Below, in pieces: positions 53,333 to 62,141 of a stretch of DNA of 64,000 nucleotides (position 1 is its first letter; the number at the start of each line of letters is the position of its first letter). The notes under the pieces were generated by a model. It searched no databases and was not told where the DNA came from. It saw nothing but the letters and a program-made list of their open reading frames with translations. The stretch comes from Sanguibacter antarcticus. GTDB lineage: Bacteria; Actinomycetota; Actinomycetes; Actinomycetales; Cellulomonadaceae. A program made the position numbers and the translations under genes. The DNA lies in contig NZ_PDJG01000001.1 in the NCBI RefSeq assembly GCF_002564005.1, forward strand, positions 2,232,001-2,296,000. The letters are read 5' to 3'.

Positions 53333-54382
53333 TCATGCTCCTGTGCTGGTCGGGACGGTGCTGCTGGTCGAGACGGTGCTGCTCGTCGGTGCCGCTGCGC
53401 ATGCGCTGTTGCGCCCGTGCGCGCCGAGCACCTCGGGGTTGAGGATGTTGCGCGGGGCTCGTCCGGCGGCGACCTCGACGACGTTCTCGATGGTGCGGCG
53501 CTTGAGCTCGGTGTAGGACTCTTCGGAGTACCAGGCGAGGTGGGGTGTGAGGACCACGTTGTCGAAGTCGAGGAGGGGGTGGCCGGTGGGGACGGGCTCG
53601 GTCTCGTGGACGTCGATGCCTGCTCCGGCGATCGTCCCGGCGCGCAGCGCGTCGACGAGCGCGTCGGTGTCGATGACGCCTCCGCGGCTCGTGTTGACGA
53701 TGATCGCGTCCGGACGCATCGAGGTGAGCTCGGCGGCGCCGATCATGCCGCGGGTCTCGTCGGTGAGCGGCGTGTGCATCGAGACGACCTGCGAGCGTTC
53801 GAGGAGCTCGGCGAGGCTGACGGACCGGACGCCGTGGAAGGTCTCGGCGCCGGGTTCGGCACGGACGTCGTACCCGATGACCTCGTAGCCGAGGCCTGCG
53901 GCCTTGCGGGCCGTCGCGGAGCCGATGAGGCCGACGCCGATGACGCCGAAGACGCGGCTGCCGGTCTGGTAGAGGGGGCGTACGACGGCGAGGTCGAAGC
54001 TCCCTGCACGTACGCCGCGGTCGAGCCGGGGGATGCCTCGGGCGACGGCGAGCGTGAGGCCGATCGCGTGGTCCGAGACCGTCTCGGTGCCGTAGTCGGG
54101 CACGTTGCACACGGCGATCCCGCGGGCGGTCGCGGCGGGGATGTCGACGGAGTCGACGCCGACGCCGTAGCGGCCGACGACCTTGAGGTCGGGGAGCCCG
54201 TCCATGACCTCGGCGGTGATGGCGGCGTACTGGACGAGGATGCCGTCGGCGCCCGCGCAGTTGGTGATGAGCTCGGTGCTGTCACGGGACTGGGTGACGA
54301 CGAGCTCGGCGCCCGCGGCCTGGGCGACCGCGTGCTCGCTGTCGAACGAGTCGTGGTCGCACTCGGTGATGGTGATGCGCAT
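53333..54382 (-). CDS. D-isomer-specific 2-hydroxyacid dehydrogenase
   Basis: 349 residues from the ATG at 54382, preceded by GGAAGGACC; the longer frame upstream is not coding. NAD fold GVIGVGLIGSATARK (about residues 145-159), catalytic Arg in NTSRGGVID, Glu in HETEPVP, and His in LTPHLAWYS. The plan is that of the C-terminal-binding-protein-like subgroup. It interconverts a 2-keto and a D-2-hydroxy acid. The Ser/Thr-rich tail (last 25 residues) is unusual and may be disordered. Confidence 0.9.
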   Translation of the reverse strand: MRITITECDHDSFDSEHAVAQAAGAELVVTQSRDSTELITNCAGADGILVQYAAITAEVMDGLPDLKVVGRYGVGVDSVDIPAATARGIAVCNVPDYGTETVSDHAIGLTLAVARGIPRLDRGVRAGSFDLAVVRPLYQTGSRVFGVIGVGLIGSATARKAAGLGYEVIGYDVRAEPGAETFHGVRSVSLAELLERSQVVSMHTPLTDETRGMIGAAELTSMRPDAIIVNTSRGGVIDTDALVDALRAGTIAGAGIDVHETEPVPTGHPLLDFDNVVLTPHLAWYSEESYTELKRRTIENVVEVAAGRAPRNILNPEVLGAHGRNSACAAAPTSSTVSTSSTVPTSTGA

Positions 54383-54438
54383 GGGGGGTCCTTCCGGTGG
54401 GGAGACGACGTGGGGTGCGGGGGCGAGCGGGGTGCGCG

Positions 54439-55230
54439 TCAGCGCGCGAGCCACCCGCCGTCGACGGGAAGGACGGCGCCGTTGACGTAGTCGGCGGCGC
54501 GCGAGGACAAGAAGAGGACCGCTCCGGCGATGTCGGAGGCCTGGGCCCAGCGTCCGGCGGGGATGCGCGCGAGGATCGAGGCGTTGCGCTCTGCGTCGTC
54601 GCGGATGGCTTCGGTGTTCGCGGTCGCGACGTATCCGGGGGCGACGGCGTTGACGTTGATGCCTGCGCTGGCCCACTCGTTCGCGAGCGCTCGGGTGAGG
54701 CCCGCGATCGCGGACTTCGAGGCTGTGTACCCCGGCACGTTGATGCCGCCCTGGAAGCTGAGCATGGACGCGGTGTTGACGATCTTCCCGTGGCCTCGCT
54801 CGATCATGGCGCGGCCGATCTCGCGGGACAGGACCCATGCGGCGCGCAGGTTCACGTCCATGACGTGGTCGAAGTCGTCGTCGGAGTGCTGGGCTGCGGG
54901 TGTGCGGCGGATGGTTCCGCCGTTGTTCACGAGGATGTCGACCGGCCGTGCGGCGAGGTCCGCGGCCAGCGCGGCGACGGCGGCGCGGTCGGAGAAGTCC
55001 GCCTGGAGGGCGGTGAATCTCCGGCCGGCCGACTCGACCGCGGTCCGGACGTCGCTCTCGCCCTGTGGCATGGAGTAGCTCACGCCGACGATGTCAGCTC
55101 CTGCACCGGCGAGCGTGCCGGCGATCGCGAGGCCGATGCCCTGGTTGGCGCCCGTCACGACGGCGAGCTGCCCGTCCAGGGCGAAGAGGCCTTCTGTGAA
55201 GGCTGCTGGGCTGGTGACGTTCGTGGACAT
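54439..55230 (-). CDS. kduD: 2-dehydro-3-deoxy-D-gluconate 5-dehydrogenase
   Basis: 263 residues from the ATG at 55230; the frame continues upstream without support. Cofactor loop TGANQGIG, NNGG, catalytic YTASK, and the KduD signature ASMLSFQGGINVPGYTASK. KduD reduces the product of KduI to 2-keto-3-deoxygluconate in the breakdown of unsaturated uronates from pectin and similar polymers. Neighbour of the IclR regulator and kduI. Confidence 0.92.
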   Translation of the reverse strand: MSTNVTSPAAFTEGLFALDGQLAVVTGANQGIGLAIAGTLAGAGADIVGVSYSMPQGESDVRTAVESAGRRFTALQADFSDRAAVAALAADLAARPVDILVNNGGTIRRTPAAQHSDDDFDHVMDVNLRAAWVLSREIGRAMIERGHGKIVNTASMLSFQGGINVPGYTASKSAIAGLTRALANEWASAGINVNAVAPGYVATANTEAIRDDAERNASILARIPAGRWAQASDIAGAVLFLSSRAADYVNGAVLPVDGGWLAR

Positions 55231-55253
55231 GGTGCGGTGCTCTTTCCTGTGTG

Positions 55254-55274
55254 CGCCCGGCGGTGCGCCGGGCG
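55254..55274 (-). terminator. Hairpin between the IclR gene and kduD
   Basis: CGCCCGGCG, GTG, CGCCGGGCG: a perfect 9-bp stem one base beyond the IclR stop. No T-run. It may end the upstream transcript partially or stabilise mRNA. Confidence 0.5.
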
Positions 55275-56114
55275 TCAGTTCGGGTTGTACCCCAGTGCTT
55301 CGGAGATGGCGTCTGCGGTCGCGATCGCGTCTGCGGACATCGCCTCGACCTGTGCGTCGGAGTGCTCGAGGGTGATGGTGGAGATGGACACGCCGTACCG
55401 GACGCTCCCGGTGTGGTCGCGGACCGGGGCGGCGACGCACACGACGCCGGGGACGTTCTCCTCGCGGTCGCGGGAGTACCCGGTGCGGCGGACGTCGGCG
55501 ATCTCCGTGCGGAGCTGGTCGATCGTCGTGAGCGTGTGCTCGGTGCGGCGTGGCATCCCTGCTCGGGCGACGAACCGCTCGAGCTCGTCGTCCGTGTACG
55601 ACGCGAGGATCGCTTTGCCGATCCCCGAGGAGTGCATGGGGATCGAGTGACCGACACGAGAGGGCATCTGATAGGACTTGTCCGAGTCGGTCCGCACGAG
55701 GTAGAGGATCTCGTCACCGTTCGCGACCCCGACGTGGACGGTGCAGTGCACCTTCTCGACGAGGGCGTCGACGAACGGCTGGGCGATGAAGCGGATGTCG
55801 ACCCGTTCCAGCGCCCGGCCTGCGAGGGACAGGATCTTGGGGCCGGGGAGGTACCCGCCGTCTTCGTCCATCGCGATGAACCGCCGGTCGAGAAGGGTGG
55901 CGAGGATGCGGTGCGTGGTGGCCTTGGCCAGCCCTGTCGCCTCGACGATGTCGGTGAAGCGCGAGTGCGTGAACGCCGCCTCGAGGACGAGGAGGGTCTT
56001 GGCGCTCGCCCCTGCTGCGACGTGCGCTGGTGCGAGCATCGAGCCGGGGTCGCCGCTCGTGGCAGCCGTGCTGGTCGTACCCGTCGTCGCGCTGCCGCTG
56101 GTCCGCGTGGTCAT
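55275..56114 (-). CDS. IclR-family transcriptional regulator (KdgR-like)
   Basis: 279 residues. A disordered Thr/Ser-rich tail of about 35 residues, then the winged helix (TDIVEATGLAKATTHRILAT at about 53-72) and the IclR effector domain (about 110-275). IclR proteins bind small acids; KdgR, the pectin regulator, is in this family. Lying between kduI and kduD, it probably controls the locus and may bind the TGGAAC-type palindrome at 60072-60090. Confidence 0.92.
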   Translation of the reverse strand: MTTRTSGSATTGTTSTAATSGDPGSMLAPAHVAAGASAKTLLVLEAAFTHSRFTDIVEATGLAKATTHRILATLLDRRFIAMDEDGGYLPGPKILSLAGRALERVDIRFIAQPFVDALVEKVHCTVHVGVANGDEILYLVRTDSDKSYQMPSRVGHSIPMHSSGIGKAILASYTDDELERFVARAGMPRRTEHTLTTIDQLRTEIADVRRTGYSRDREENVPGVVCVAAPVRDHTGSVRYGVSISTITLEHSDAQVEAMSADAIATADAISEALGYNPN

Positions 56115-56147
56115 CGTCGTGTTCCGTTCCGCGCAGACCGTCGGTGG

Positions 56148-56987
56148 TCAGCGCATGTCAGCGATGGCGAAGCCATCCATGTCGTCGAAAGACTGATTCT
56201 CCCCGGCCATCGCCCACACGAACGAGTAGCTGGCGGATCCGACGCCGGAGTGCACGGACCAGCTCGGCGAGATGACGGCTTCACGGTTCCCGACGACGAG
56301 GTGACGCGTCTCGGTCGGTTCACCCATGATGTGGATGATCCTGGCGTCCGTCGAGAGGCCGAAGTAGAGGTAGGCCTCGGTCCGGCGGTCGTGGGTGTGC
56401 GCCGGCAGGGTGTTCCACATGCTCCCGGGGTGGAGGGTGGTGACCCCCATGACGACCTGGCAGCTCTGGACGCCGTTCTCGTGGATGTACTGGTTGAGCG
56501 TGCGCCGGTTGGACGTCAGCGCGTCGCCCAGCTCGCGGACGGTCCCGTGGCCGGCCTCGACGAGGGTGGTCGGGTAGGCGGTGTGAGCGGGGGCCGAGAC
56601 GAGGTAGTAGGCCGCGGGTCCGTGCTCGCCGCCGGCGTCGCTCGAGGCGAGCACGACGTCGCGGGCTCCGCGCCCCACGTACAGGCACGACCCCGGCGTG
56701 AGCGTGTGCTCGGTGCCGTCGACGGTGATCGTGCCGGGTCCACCGACGTTGACGATGCCTGCTTCACGGTGCTCGAAGAAGACGTCGCTGCGGATCTCCG
56801 GGAAGGTCGGCAGGGTCAGCGGCGCGGTGACCGGGCTGACGCCGACGAGCACGACGCGGTCGTGGTGGGTGTAGACCGCGTTGACCTCGTCGTCGACGAA
56901 GAGCCCTTGGGCGAGGTAGCGCCTGCGCAGCTCTGTCGTGTCCATGCCGGGGACGTGCTCCGGGCTCGTTGCGTACCGCTGTTCCAT
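56148..56987 (-). CDS. kduI: 5-dehydro-4-deoxy-D-glucuronate isomerase
   Basis: 279 residues, standard KduI length. The zinc ligands His and Glu lie in LPAHTHDRRTEAYLYF (about residues 194-209) and the last His in SVHSGVG. KduI isomerises the open-chain unsaturated uronate to the KduD substrate. It lies downstream of the TRAP genes and upstream of the regulator and kduD. Confidence 0.96.
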   Translation of the reverse strand: MEQRYATSPEHVPGMDTTELRRRYLAQGLFVDDEVNAVYTHHDRVVLVGVSPVTAPLTLPTFPEIRSDVFFEHREAGIVNVGGPGTITVDGTEHTLTPGSCLYVGRGARDVVLASSDAGGEHGPAAYYLVSAPAHTAYPTTLVEAGHGTVRELGDALTSNRRTLNQYIHENGVQSCQVVMGVTTLHPGSMWNTLPAHTHDRRTEAYLYFGLSTDARIIHIMGEPTETRHLVVGNREAVISPSWSVHSGVGSASYSFVWAMAGENQSFDDMDGFAIADMR

Positions 56988-57038
56988 GGTGGTCCTTTTC
57001 TGTGGTGGAGATGGCTGGATGACGGGTGGTGCTCGGGT

Positions 57039-57071
57039 GCCTGCCGGGCGTCGGTCGGACGCCCGGCAGGC
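57039..57071 (-). terminator. Hairpin between dctM and kduI
   Basis: GCCTGCCGGGCGTC, GGTCG, GACGCCCGGCAGGC: a perfect 14-bp stem 14 bases after the dctM stop on the minus strand. It may end part of the transporter transcript. Confidence 0.6.
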
Positions 57072-57084
57072 GTGAGCTCGTGGG

Positions 57085-58389
57085 CTAGTTCAGCCCGAGG
57101 ATGCCCGGGAGCCACAGCGAGAGCTGCGGGACGAACATGACGAGAAGGAGGATCCCGACGAGCGCGACGAAGAACGGCACGAGGTGCCGCACGACGTCTT
57201 CGATGCGCAGGTCGGCGACCTTCGCCCCGACGAACAGGACGGGGCCGACAGGTGGTGTGATCGTGCCGATGCAGAGGTTGAACACCATGACGATCCCGAA
57301 GTGCACGGGATCCACCCCGAAGCTCATGACGATCGGCAGGAAGATCGGGGCGAAGATCAGCACGGCCGGCGTCGGGTCCATGAAGCACCCGACGACGAGC
57401 AGGAGGACCGCGATGAGCAGGAGGATGAGCGTCGGGTTGTCGGTGAGCGAGAACATCGCGTCGGCGACCATGCCGGGGATCTTCGCGAACGACATGACCC
57501 AGGACATGATCGACGAGACCCCGATGAGGAACATGACGATGGCCGTGGTCCGCGCCGAGTCGAGGAGGATCACCTTGAGGTCGCGGACCTTCACGCTGCG
57601 GTAGATGAAGGACAGCGCGAGGGAGTACACGACCGCGATGCACGACGCCTCGGTCGGGGTGAAGAACCCGGCGAGGATGCCGCCGATCACCACGACGATG
57701 AGCGCGAGCGACGGCACCGCGTCGAGCAGGGTCTTGGCGCGCACGCCCCACGAGGGCATGTCGGTGATCTTCAGCTCGGGACGCTTGCGGGCGTAGAGGT
57801 AGACGATCACCATGCAGGCGCCGGCCCACAGGAGGCCGGGGACGTATCCGGCGACGAACAGCGCAGCGATCGACGTGCTGGAGACCAGCGAGTACACGAT
57901 CATGAGGTTGCTCGGCGGGATGAGCATCCCTGAGGGTGCGGACGCGATGTTCGTGGCGGCCGCGAAGTTGCGGTCGTACCCTTCCTTCGCCTGCAGCGGT
58001 GCCATGGTCGATCCGACCGCTGCGACCGCCGCGACCGCGGAGCCGCTGACGGCGCCGAACAGCGCGTTGGCCGCGACGTTCGTCTGGGCGAGCGACCCGG
58101 GCATGCCACCGACGAGCACCTTGGCGGCGTTGATGAGACGCAGGGCTATGCCTCCGTTGTTCATGATCACGCCGGCAAGCACGAAGAAGGGTATGGCGAG
58201 GAGCGAGAACGAGTTGATGCCTCGGAACATCTGCTGGGCCGAGGTAAGCATGCCGTTCTCGAACCCGAGAGCGGACACCATGGCGAGGCCGGAGGACAGA
58301 CCGACCGCCACGCTGATGGGTGCCCCGAGGATCAGGAGCCCGAAGATCCCGACGACGAGGATGAGTGCTGCGAGAGTTGCGACGTCCAT
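57085..58389 (-). CDS. TRAP transporter large permease (DctM)
   Basis: 434 residues with about 12 membrane spans. The N-terminus LLILGAPISVAVGLSSGLAM and the IPPSNLMIVYSL and GTITPPVGPVLFVG loops are typical of DctM. It is the sodium-coupled channel of the TRAP system. Its start is 16 bases after the DctQ stop. The context suggests an oligouronide or hexuronate substrate. Confidence 0.95.
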   Translation of the reverse strand: MDVATLAALILVVGIFGLLILGAPISVAVGLSSGLAMVSALGFENGMLTSAQQMFRGINSFSLLAIPFFVLAGVIMNNGGIALRLINAAKVLVGGMPGSLAQTNVAANALFGAVSGSAVAAVAAVGSTMAPLQAKEGYDRNFAAATNIASAPSGMLIPPSNLMIVYSLVSSTSIAALFVAGYVPGLLWAGACMVIVYLYARKRPELKITDMPSWGVRAKTLLDAVPSLALIVVVIGGILAGFFTPTEASCIAVVYSLALSFIYRSVKVRDLKVILLDSARTTAIVMFLIGVSSIMSWVMSFAKIPGMVADAMFSLTDNPTLILLLIAVLLLVVGCFMDPTPAVLIFAPIFLPIVMSFGVDPVHFGIVMVFNLCIGTITPPVGPVLFVGAKVADLRIEDVVRHLVPFFVALVGILLLVMFVPQLSLWLPGILGLN

Positions 58390-58404
58390 GAGTGCGAGTC
58401 CTCC

Positions 58405-58908
58405 TTAAAGGACGTCCGGCTCGGTGTCCTCGACGGCGCTCTCGGCGCCGACAAGGATCGCAACCAGGTGGTAGACGGTGTAGAAGCAGATGAGCACGCC
58501 GGAGATCGGCAGTGCGAGATAGAGCGGACCGACGCGCACGGGCAGGCCTGCGAGGCTCTGCTCCCAGGCGAGCTGAGAGACGCTCCACCCGCCGTACACG
58601 AGCACGAGCGCGGCGAAGGCGAAGATCATGAGCTGCATGAGGATCGCGACGACCCACCGGACGCGCGGCGGGAGCTTGTCGACGGCGAAGTCGACGAGGA
58701 TGTGCCCGCGCTCACCGAAGACCAGGGCTGATCCGAAGAGGCCCAACCAGATGAAGACATACTTGGCGAGCTCTTCTGACCATCCGCTGGGGCTGTCGAG
58801 CACCTGCCGGGCGAAGACCTGCCAGGCGACGTCGACGACGAGCACCGCGAAGAGCGTGACGCAGAACCATGCGAGTGCGCTGTCGAGCGCAGTCTTGACT
58901 GTTTTCAT
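58405..58908 (-). CDS. TRAP transporter small permease (DctQ)
   Basis: 167 residues from the ATG at 58908, preceded by GAGG; the frame upstream of it is not coding. Four spans, with the family motif SGWSEELAKYVFIWLG near the second span. It pairs with DctM in the membrane. 28 bases downstream of dctP. Confidence 0.92.
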   Translation of the reverse strand: MKTVKTALDSALAWFCVTLFAVLVVDVAWQVFARQVLDSPSGWSEELAKYVFIWLGLFGSALVFGERGHILVDFAVDKLPPRVRWVVAILMQLMIFAFAALVLVYGGWSVSQLAWEQSLAGLPVRVGPLYLALPISGVLICFYTVYHLVAILVGAESAVEDTEPDVL

Positions 58909-58936
58909 GAGAGTGGACCTCTTCGGTAGCGGGCGG

Positions 58937-59953
58937 TCACTCGGCCGCGGCGCGGACCTTGTCATAGAGGGTGCGTGCGACGTCGCTCGTCACCTTCTGC
59001 TCGATGAGGGGCTCGAGGGCTTCACGGAACGCGTCTGCGTCGACCTCGTTGAAGATGGCTCCGGCTTCCTCGGCTGCTGCCTTGCTCTTGACGACCTCGT
59101 CGACCCAGAGCTCGGCCTCTTCGTCGAGCGCGGCAGCGATCTCTTCGGTGAAGACGGCCCGGTCTTCTTCGGAGAGGGCGTCCATGGTGGCGGGGTTGAC
59201 GATGAGGTAGTCGGGGAACATGAGGTGGCGCGTGTAGGAGTAGTACTTGGCGATCTCGGCGTGCTTGAGGTTCGCGTAGATGGACTCGTTGTTCTCGGCG
59301 CCGGTGAGGACGCCGGACTGGATGGCGGTGTAGACCTCGCCCTGGCCCATCGGGGTGCCCGAGCCGCCCATGAGCTTCATCATCTCGATGTTGGTGTCGG
59401 ACTCGATGACGCGGATCTTCATCCCGGCGAGGTCGTCGGGCGTGTTGATCGGCTTCTCGGAGTTGTAGACGCTGCGCACGCCGCCGTGGAAGCCCGCGAG
59501 GACGGAGATGTTCTGGTCTTCGATGGACGCGAAGAGGTCTCCGGTGATCTCCGGGTCGTTGACCGTCGCGCGCTGGTGCTCTTGGCTGTCGAACGTGTAC
59601 GGGAGGTTGAAGACGACGAAGTCGGGGTTGAAGTTCTCGAGGAGCGAGCCTGCGACCATGGAGAACTCGATCGAGCCGGCCTGGACGAGCTCGATGGTGT
59701 CTTTCTGCCCGCCGAGGGTCTCGTTGGGGAAGACCTCGAGGTCGTAGCGACCGTCGGTGCGTTCCTTGATCCGGTCGCCCAGGTGGTCGAGGGCGACGTA
59801 CTGGGGGTGGGTGTCGGTCTGGTTGAACGCGATCTTGAAGGTCGTGGTCCCGCCGTCGCCGTCGCCCCCGTCAGAGCTGCAGGCTGCGAGAGACAGCGCC
59901 ATCGCGGAGACGCATCCGACCGAGAGAATCGAAACGGCCTTGTTTCGCTTCAT
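58937..59953 (-). CDS. TRAP transporter solute-binding protein (DctP), lipoprotein
   Basis: 338 residues from the ATG at 59953 with AAGGAG eight bases upstream. Signal peptide with lipobox LAAC (Cys25). The DctP fold includes the selectivity motif LAGMKIRVIES with the Arg that binds the substrate carboxylate. It captures an organic acid outside the cell for DctQM. First gene of the minus-strand operon. Confidence 0.95.
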   Translation of the reverse strand: MKRNKAVSILSVGCVSAMALSLAACSSDGGDGDGGTTTFKIAFNQTDTHPQYVALDHLGDRIKERTDGRYDLEVFPNETLGGQKDTIELVQAGSIEFSMVAGSLLENFNPDFVVFNLPYTFDSQEHQRATVNDPEITGDLFASIEDQNISVLAGFHGGVRSVYNSEKPINTPDDLAGMKIRVIESDTNIEMMKLMGGSGTPMGQGEVYTAIQSGVLTGAENNESIYANLKHAEIAKYYSYTRHLMFPDYLIVNPATMDALSEEDRAVFTEEIAAALDEEAELWVDEVVKSKAAAEEAGAIFNEVDADAFREALEPLIEQKVTSDVARTLYDKVRAAAE

Positions 59954-60071
59954 GTGGAGCTCCTTCTTTCGGCTCACCCGGGTGAGCAGAGTCGTAGTCT
60001 TCGTTGAGCCGACTCGTGGTCCACCAGACCTGGTAGTCCGGTGGCACCGGCGTCCTCGCCGGCCTGACAAA

Positions 60072-60112
60072 AATGGAACTGTGTTCCATTGGGTGGAACT
60101 GAGTTAACGTTA
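60072..60112. promoter_or_regulatory. Divergent control region with two operator-like palindromes
   Basis: AATGGAAC, TGT, GTTCCATT (60072-60090) is a perfect 8-bp inverted repeat of the kind bound by IclR proteins, with a further TGGAAC half-site at 60094-60099. TTAACGTTA (60104-60112) shares the TAACGTTA palindrome with 51493-51500. The region lies between the TRAP operon (start 59953) and the DUF4862 gene (start 60211), so both may be co-regulated. Confidence 0.6.
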
Positions 60113-60210
60113 TCTCACGCGCCAGGTCAACCCCTGGCACGAGAGGCACACCGATCGACGCTGATCCGTGACGTGCGGACAGCGGGTACAGCCCGACTTC
60201 CGGAGGAACC

Positions 60211-61206
60211 ATGACGATGCCGTCACCGACCGTCACACCGCGCACCACCCTGGGCGCCTACGCTCTCGGGCCGTCGCCCGACCTCGACGACGGCCGCGCC
60301 GACGCCGCGTTCTACGACGGTCTCGCCGAGCTGACCACCACTGACGGGCACGGCATCGACGCTCTCGAGCTCCCGCTCGACCCCGAGGGCTCACCCCGGC
60401 TGGAGCTCGGGTGGCTCACCCGGCACCTGCACCCGTCGTGGGACCTCATGGTCACGGCCGTCCCCCGCACCATGAAGCGCCTGAGCACCCAGCCCGCCTA
60501 CGGGCTCGCGTCCGCCGACGAGGACGCACGCCGGGCCGCTGTCGCTGACATCGCTGTCGTCCGGGACCTCGCACGAGCCCTCGCGGACGCCTCTGGCCGT
60601 GTGCGCGTCACCGCGATCGAGCTCCAGTCCGCCCCCGGGAGCACGCTCGGCTCACGCGACGCGCTCGCACGCTCGATCGACGAGATCCTCGCCTGGGACG
60701 TCCCCGGGGCGGAGCTCGTCATCGAGCACTGCGACGCCCCGGTCGACGGCCAGCAGCCGGTCAAGGGCTTCCTCACCCTCGCCGACGAGCTCGCGGTGAT
60801 CCGCGACCTCCCCGACACCGTGGGGATCGGGATCAACTGGGGCAGGTCCGCGATCGAGGGCCGCTCCGCAGCCACCCCGATCGAGCACACGGCCGCCGCC
60901 GTCGCCGCAGGGCGTCTGCGCTCGCTGATCTTCTCGGGCGCGTCCGACGTCACCACCCCGTGGGGACGCCCGTGGAGCGACGCCCACATCCCCGCCTACG
61001 TCCCCGGCACCGTCCTCGACATGGCGACCGGCTCGCTCCTCACCGCCGACGCGACGACAGCCACCCTGGCCGCCGCTGCAGGCCAGGCGCGCTACGTGGG
61101 AGCGAAGGTCACCGTTCGCCCGACCGACACCGACGTCCCCACCCGGCTCGCCGTCGCACGAGCCAGCCTCGACCTCGTCGCGTCCTCCGCCGCGGTGCTC
61201 CGATGA
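60211..61206 (+). CDS. DUF4862 protein
   Basis: 331 residues with GGAGGA before the ATG. A TIM-barrel-like order of segments (GIDALELPLD, VTAIELQSAP, ELVIEHCDA, IGINWGRS) matches DUF4862, which occurs with sugar-acid genes. The Glu-His and Asn-Trp pairs suggest an isomerase- or epimerase-like active site, but no reaction is known. Divergent from the TRAP operon and joined to the next gene by a 4-base overlap. Confidence 0.78.
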   Translation: MTMPSPTVTPRTTLGAYALGPSPDLDDGRADAAFYDGLAELTTTDGHGIDALELPLDPEGSPRLELGWLTRHLHPSWDLMVTAVPRTMKRLSTQPAYGLASADEDARRAAVADIAVVRDLARALADASGRVRVTAIELQSAPGSTLGSRDALARSIDEILAWDVPGAELVIEHCDAPVDGQQPVKGFLTLADELAVIRDLPDTVGIGINWGRSAIEGRSAATPIEHTAAAVAAGRLRSLIFSGASDVTTPWGRPWSDAHIPAYVPGTVLDMATGSLLTADATTATLAAAAGQARYVGAKVTVRPTDTDVPTRLAVARASLDLVASSAAVLR

Positions 61207-62141
61207 CCGCCGCGAGCGCCTCCCCCGAGACAGGGACGCCTCCCGTCCAGACAGGGTTCGTCGGACTCGGCGTCATGGGCGCCCCGATGGCGGGGCACAT
61301 CCTCGGTGCGCTCCCGGACGGGGCGCAGCTGCACGTGACCGCACGGCGCGCGGCATCGGCAGCCGACCTCGTCGCCCGTGGCGCGGTCTGGCACGAGGAC
61401 GCACGCTCCGTCGCTGCAGCCAGCGACGTCGTCGTCCTCATGGTTCCCGACCTCCCGGACGTGCGCACGCTCCTGGACGGCCCGGACGGGCTGCTCGCCG
61501 GGGTCTCGACCCCCACGCTCGTGGTCGTCTGCTCGACCGTCTCGCCCGGCGGCGTGCGCGCCCTCGACGTCGAGGTCCGCGAGCGCACGGGCGGTCTCGC
61601 TCGGCTCGTCGACGCGCCGGTGAGCGGTGGCGAGGAGGGCGCCCGCGAGGGCCGGCTCTCCATCATGGTCGGAGGCGACGAGGAGGACGCGCGCGTGGTC
61701 CGCGACGTCCTCGCGCCCACGGGGACGGCGGTCCACCTGGGCCCGCTGGGTGCCGGGCAGATCGCCAAGGCGTGCAACCAGATGATCGTCGCTGCCACGG
61801 TCGTGGCACTCGGCGAGGCGAGCGTCCTCGCGGAGCGTGCGGGCCTCGACGTCGCGGCGCTGCTCGACCTTCTCGGTGGAGGGTTCGCGGGCAGCCGCAT
61901 CCTCGAGGTGAAGAAGAAGCGCTTCGTCGAGCACGACCACAGCCCGTCGGGTGCCGCGCGGTTCATGGTCAAGGACCTCACCTTCGCGACGGACGAAGCG
62001 GTCCGCACCGGAACCGTGACCCCGCAGCTCGACACGTTGCGCACGGTCTTCACCGAGCTCACCGACGCTGGTCTCGGCGACCAGGACACGGCCGTCGTCC
62101 AGGCGTTCATCGAGGCAGGCACCCGGAGGCCCGAGAACTGA
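61203..62141 (+). CDS. NAD(P)-dependent beta-hydroxyacid dehydrogenase (GarR/GlxR-like)
   Basis: 312 residues from ATG 61203 (ATGA overlap). Cofactor loop GFVGLGVMGAPMAGHI (about residues 18-33), substrate motif DAPVSGGEEGA, and catalytic Lys in GAGQIAKACNQ. Tartronate-semialdehyde reductase-like. With DUF4862 it may handle a side product of uronate breakdown. Confidence 0.9.
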   Translation: MTAASASPETGTPPVQTGFVGLGVMGAPMAGHILGALPDGAQLHVTARRAASAADLVARGAVWHEDARSVAAASDVVVLMVPDLPDVRTLLDGPDGLLAGVSTPTLVVVCSTVSPGGVRALDVEVRERTGGLARLVDAPVSGGEEGAREGRLSIMVGGDEEDARVVRDVLAPTGTAVHLGPLGAGQIAKACNQMIVAATVVALGEASVLAERAGLDVAALLDLLGGGFAGSRILEVKKKRFVEHDHSPSGAARFMVKDLTFATDEAVRTGTVTPQLDTLRTVFTELTDAGLGDQDTAVVQAFIEAGTRRPEN

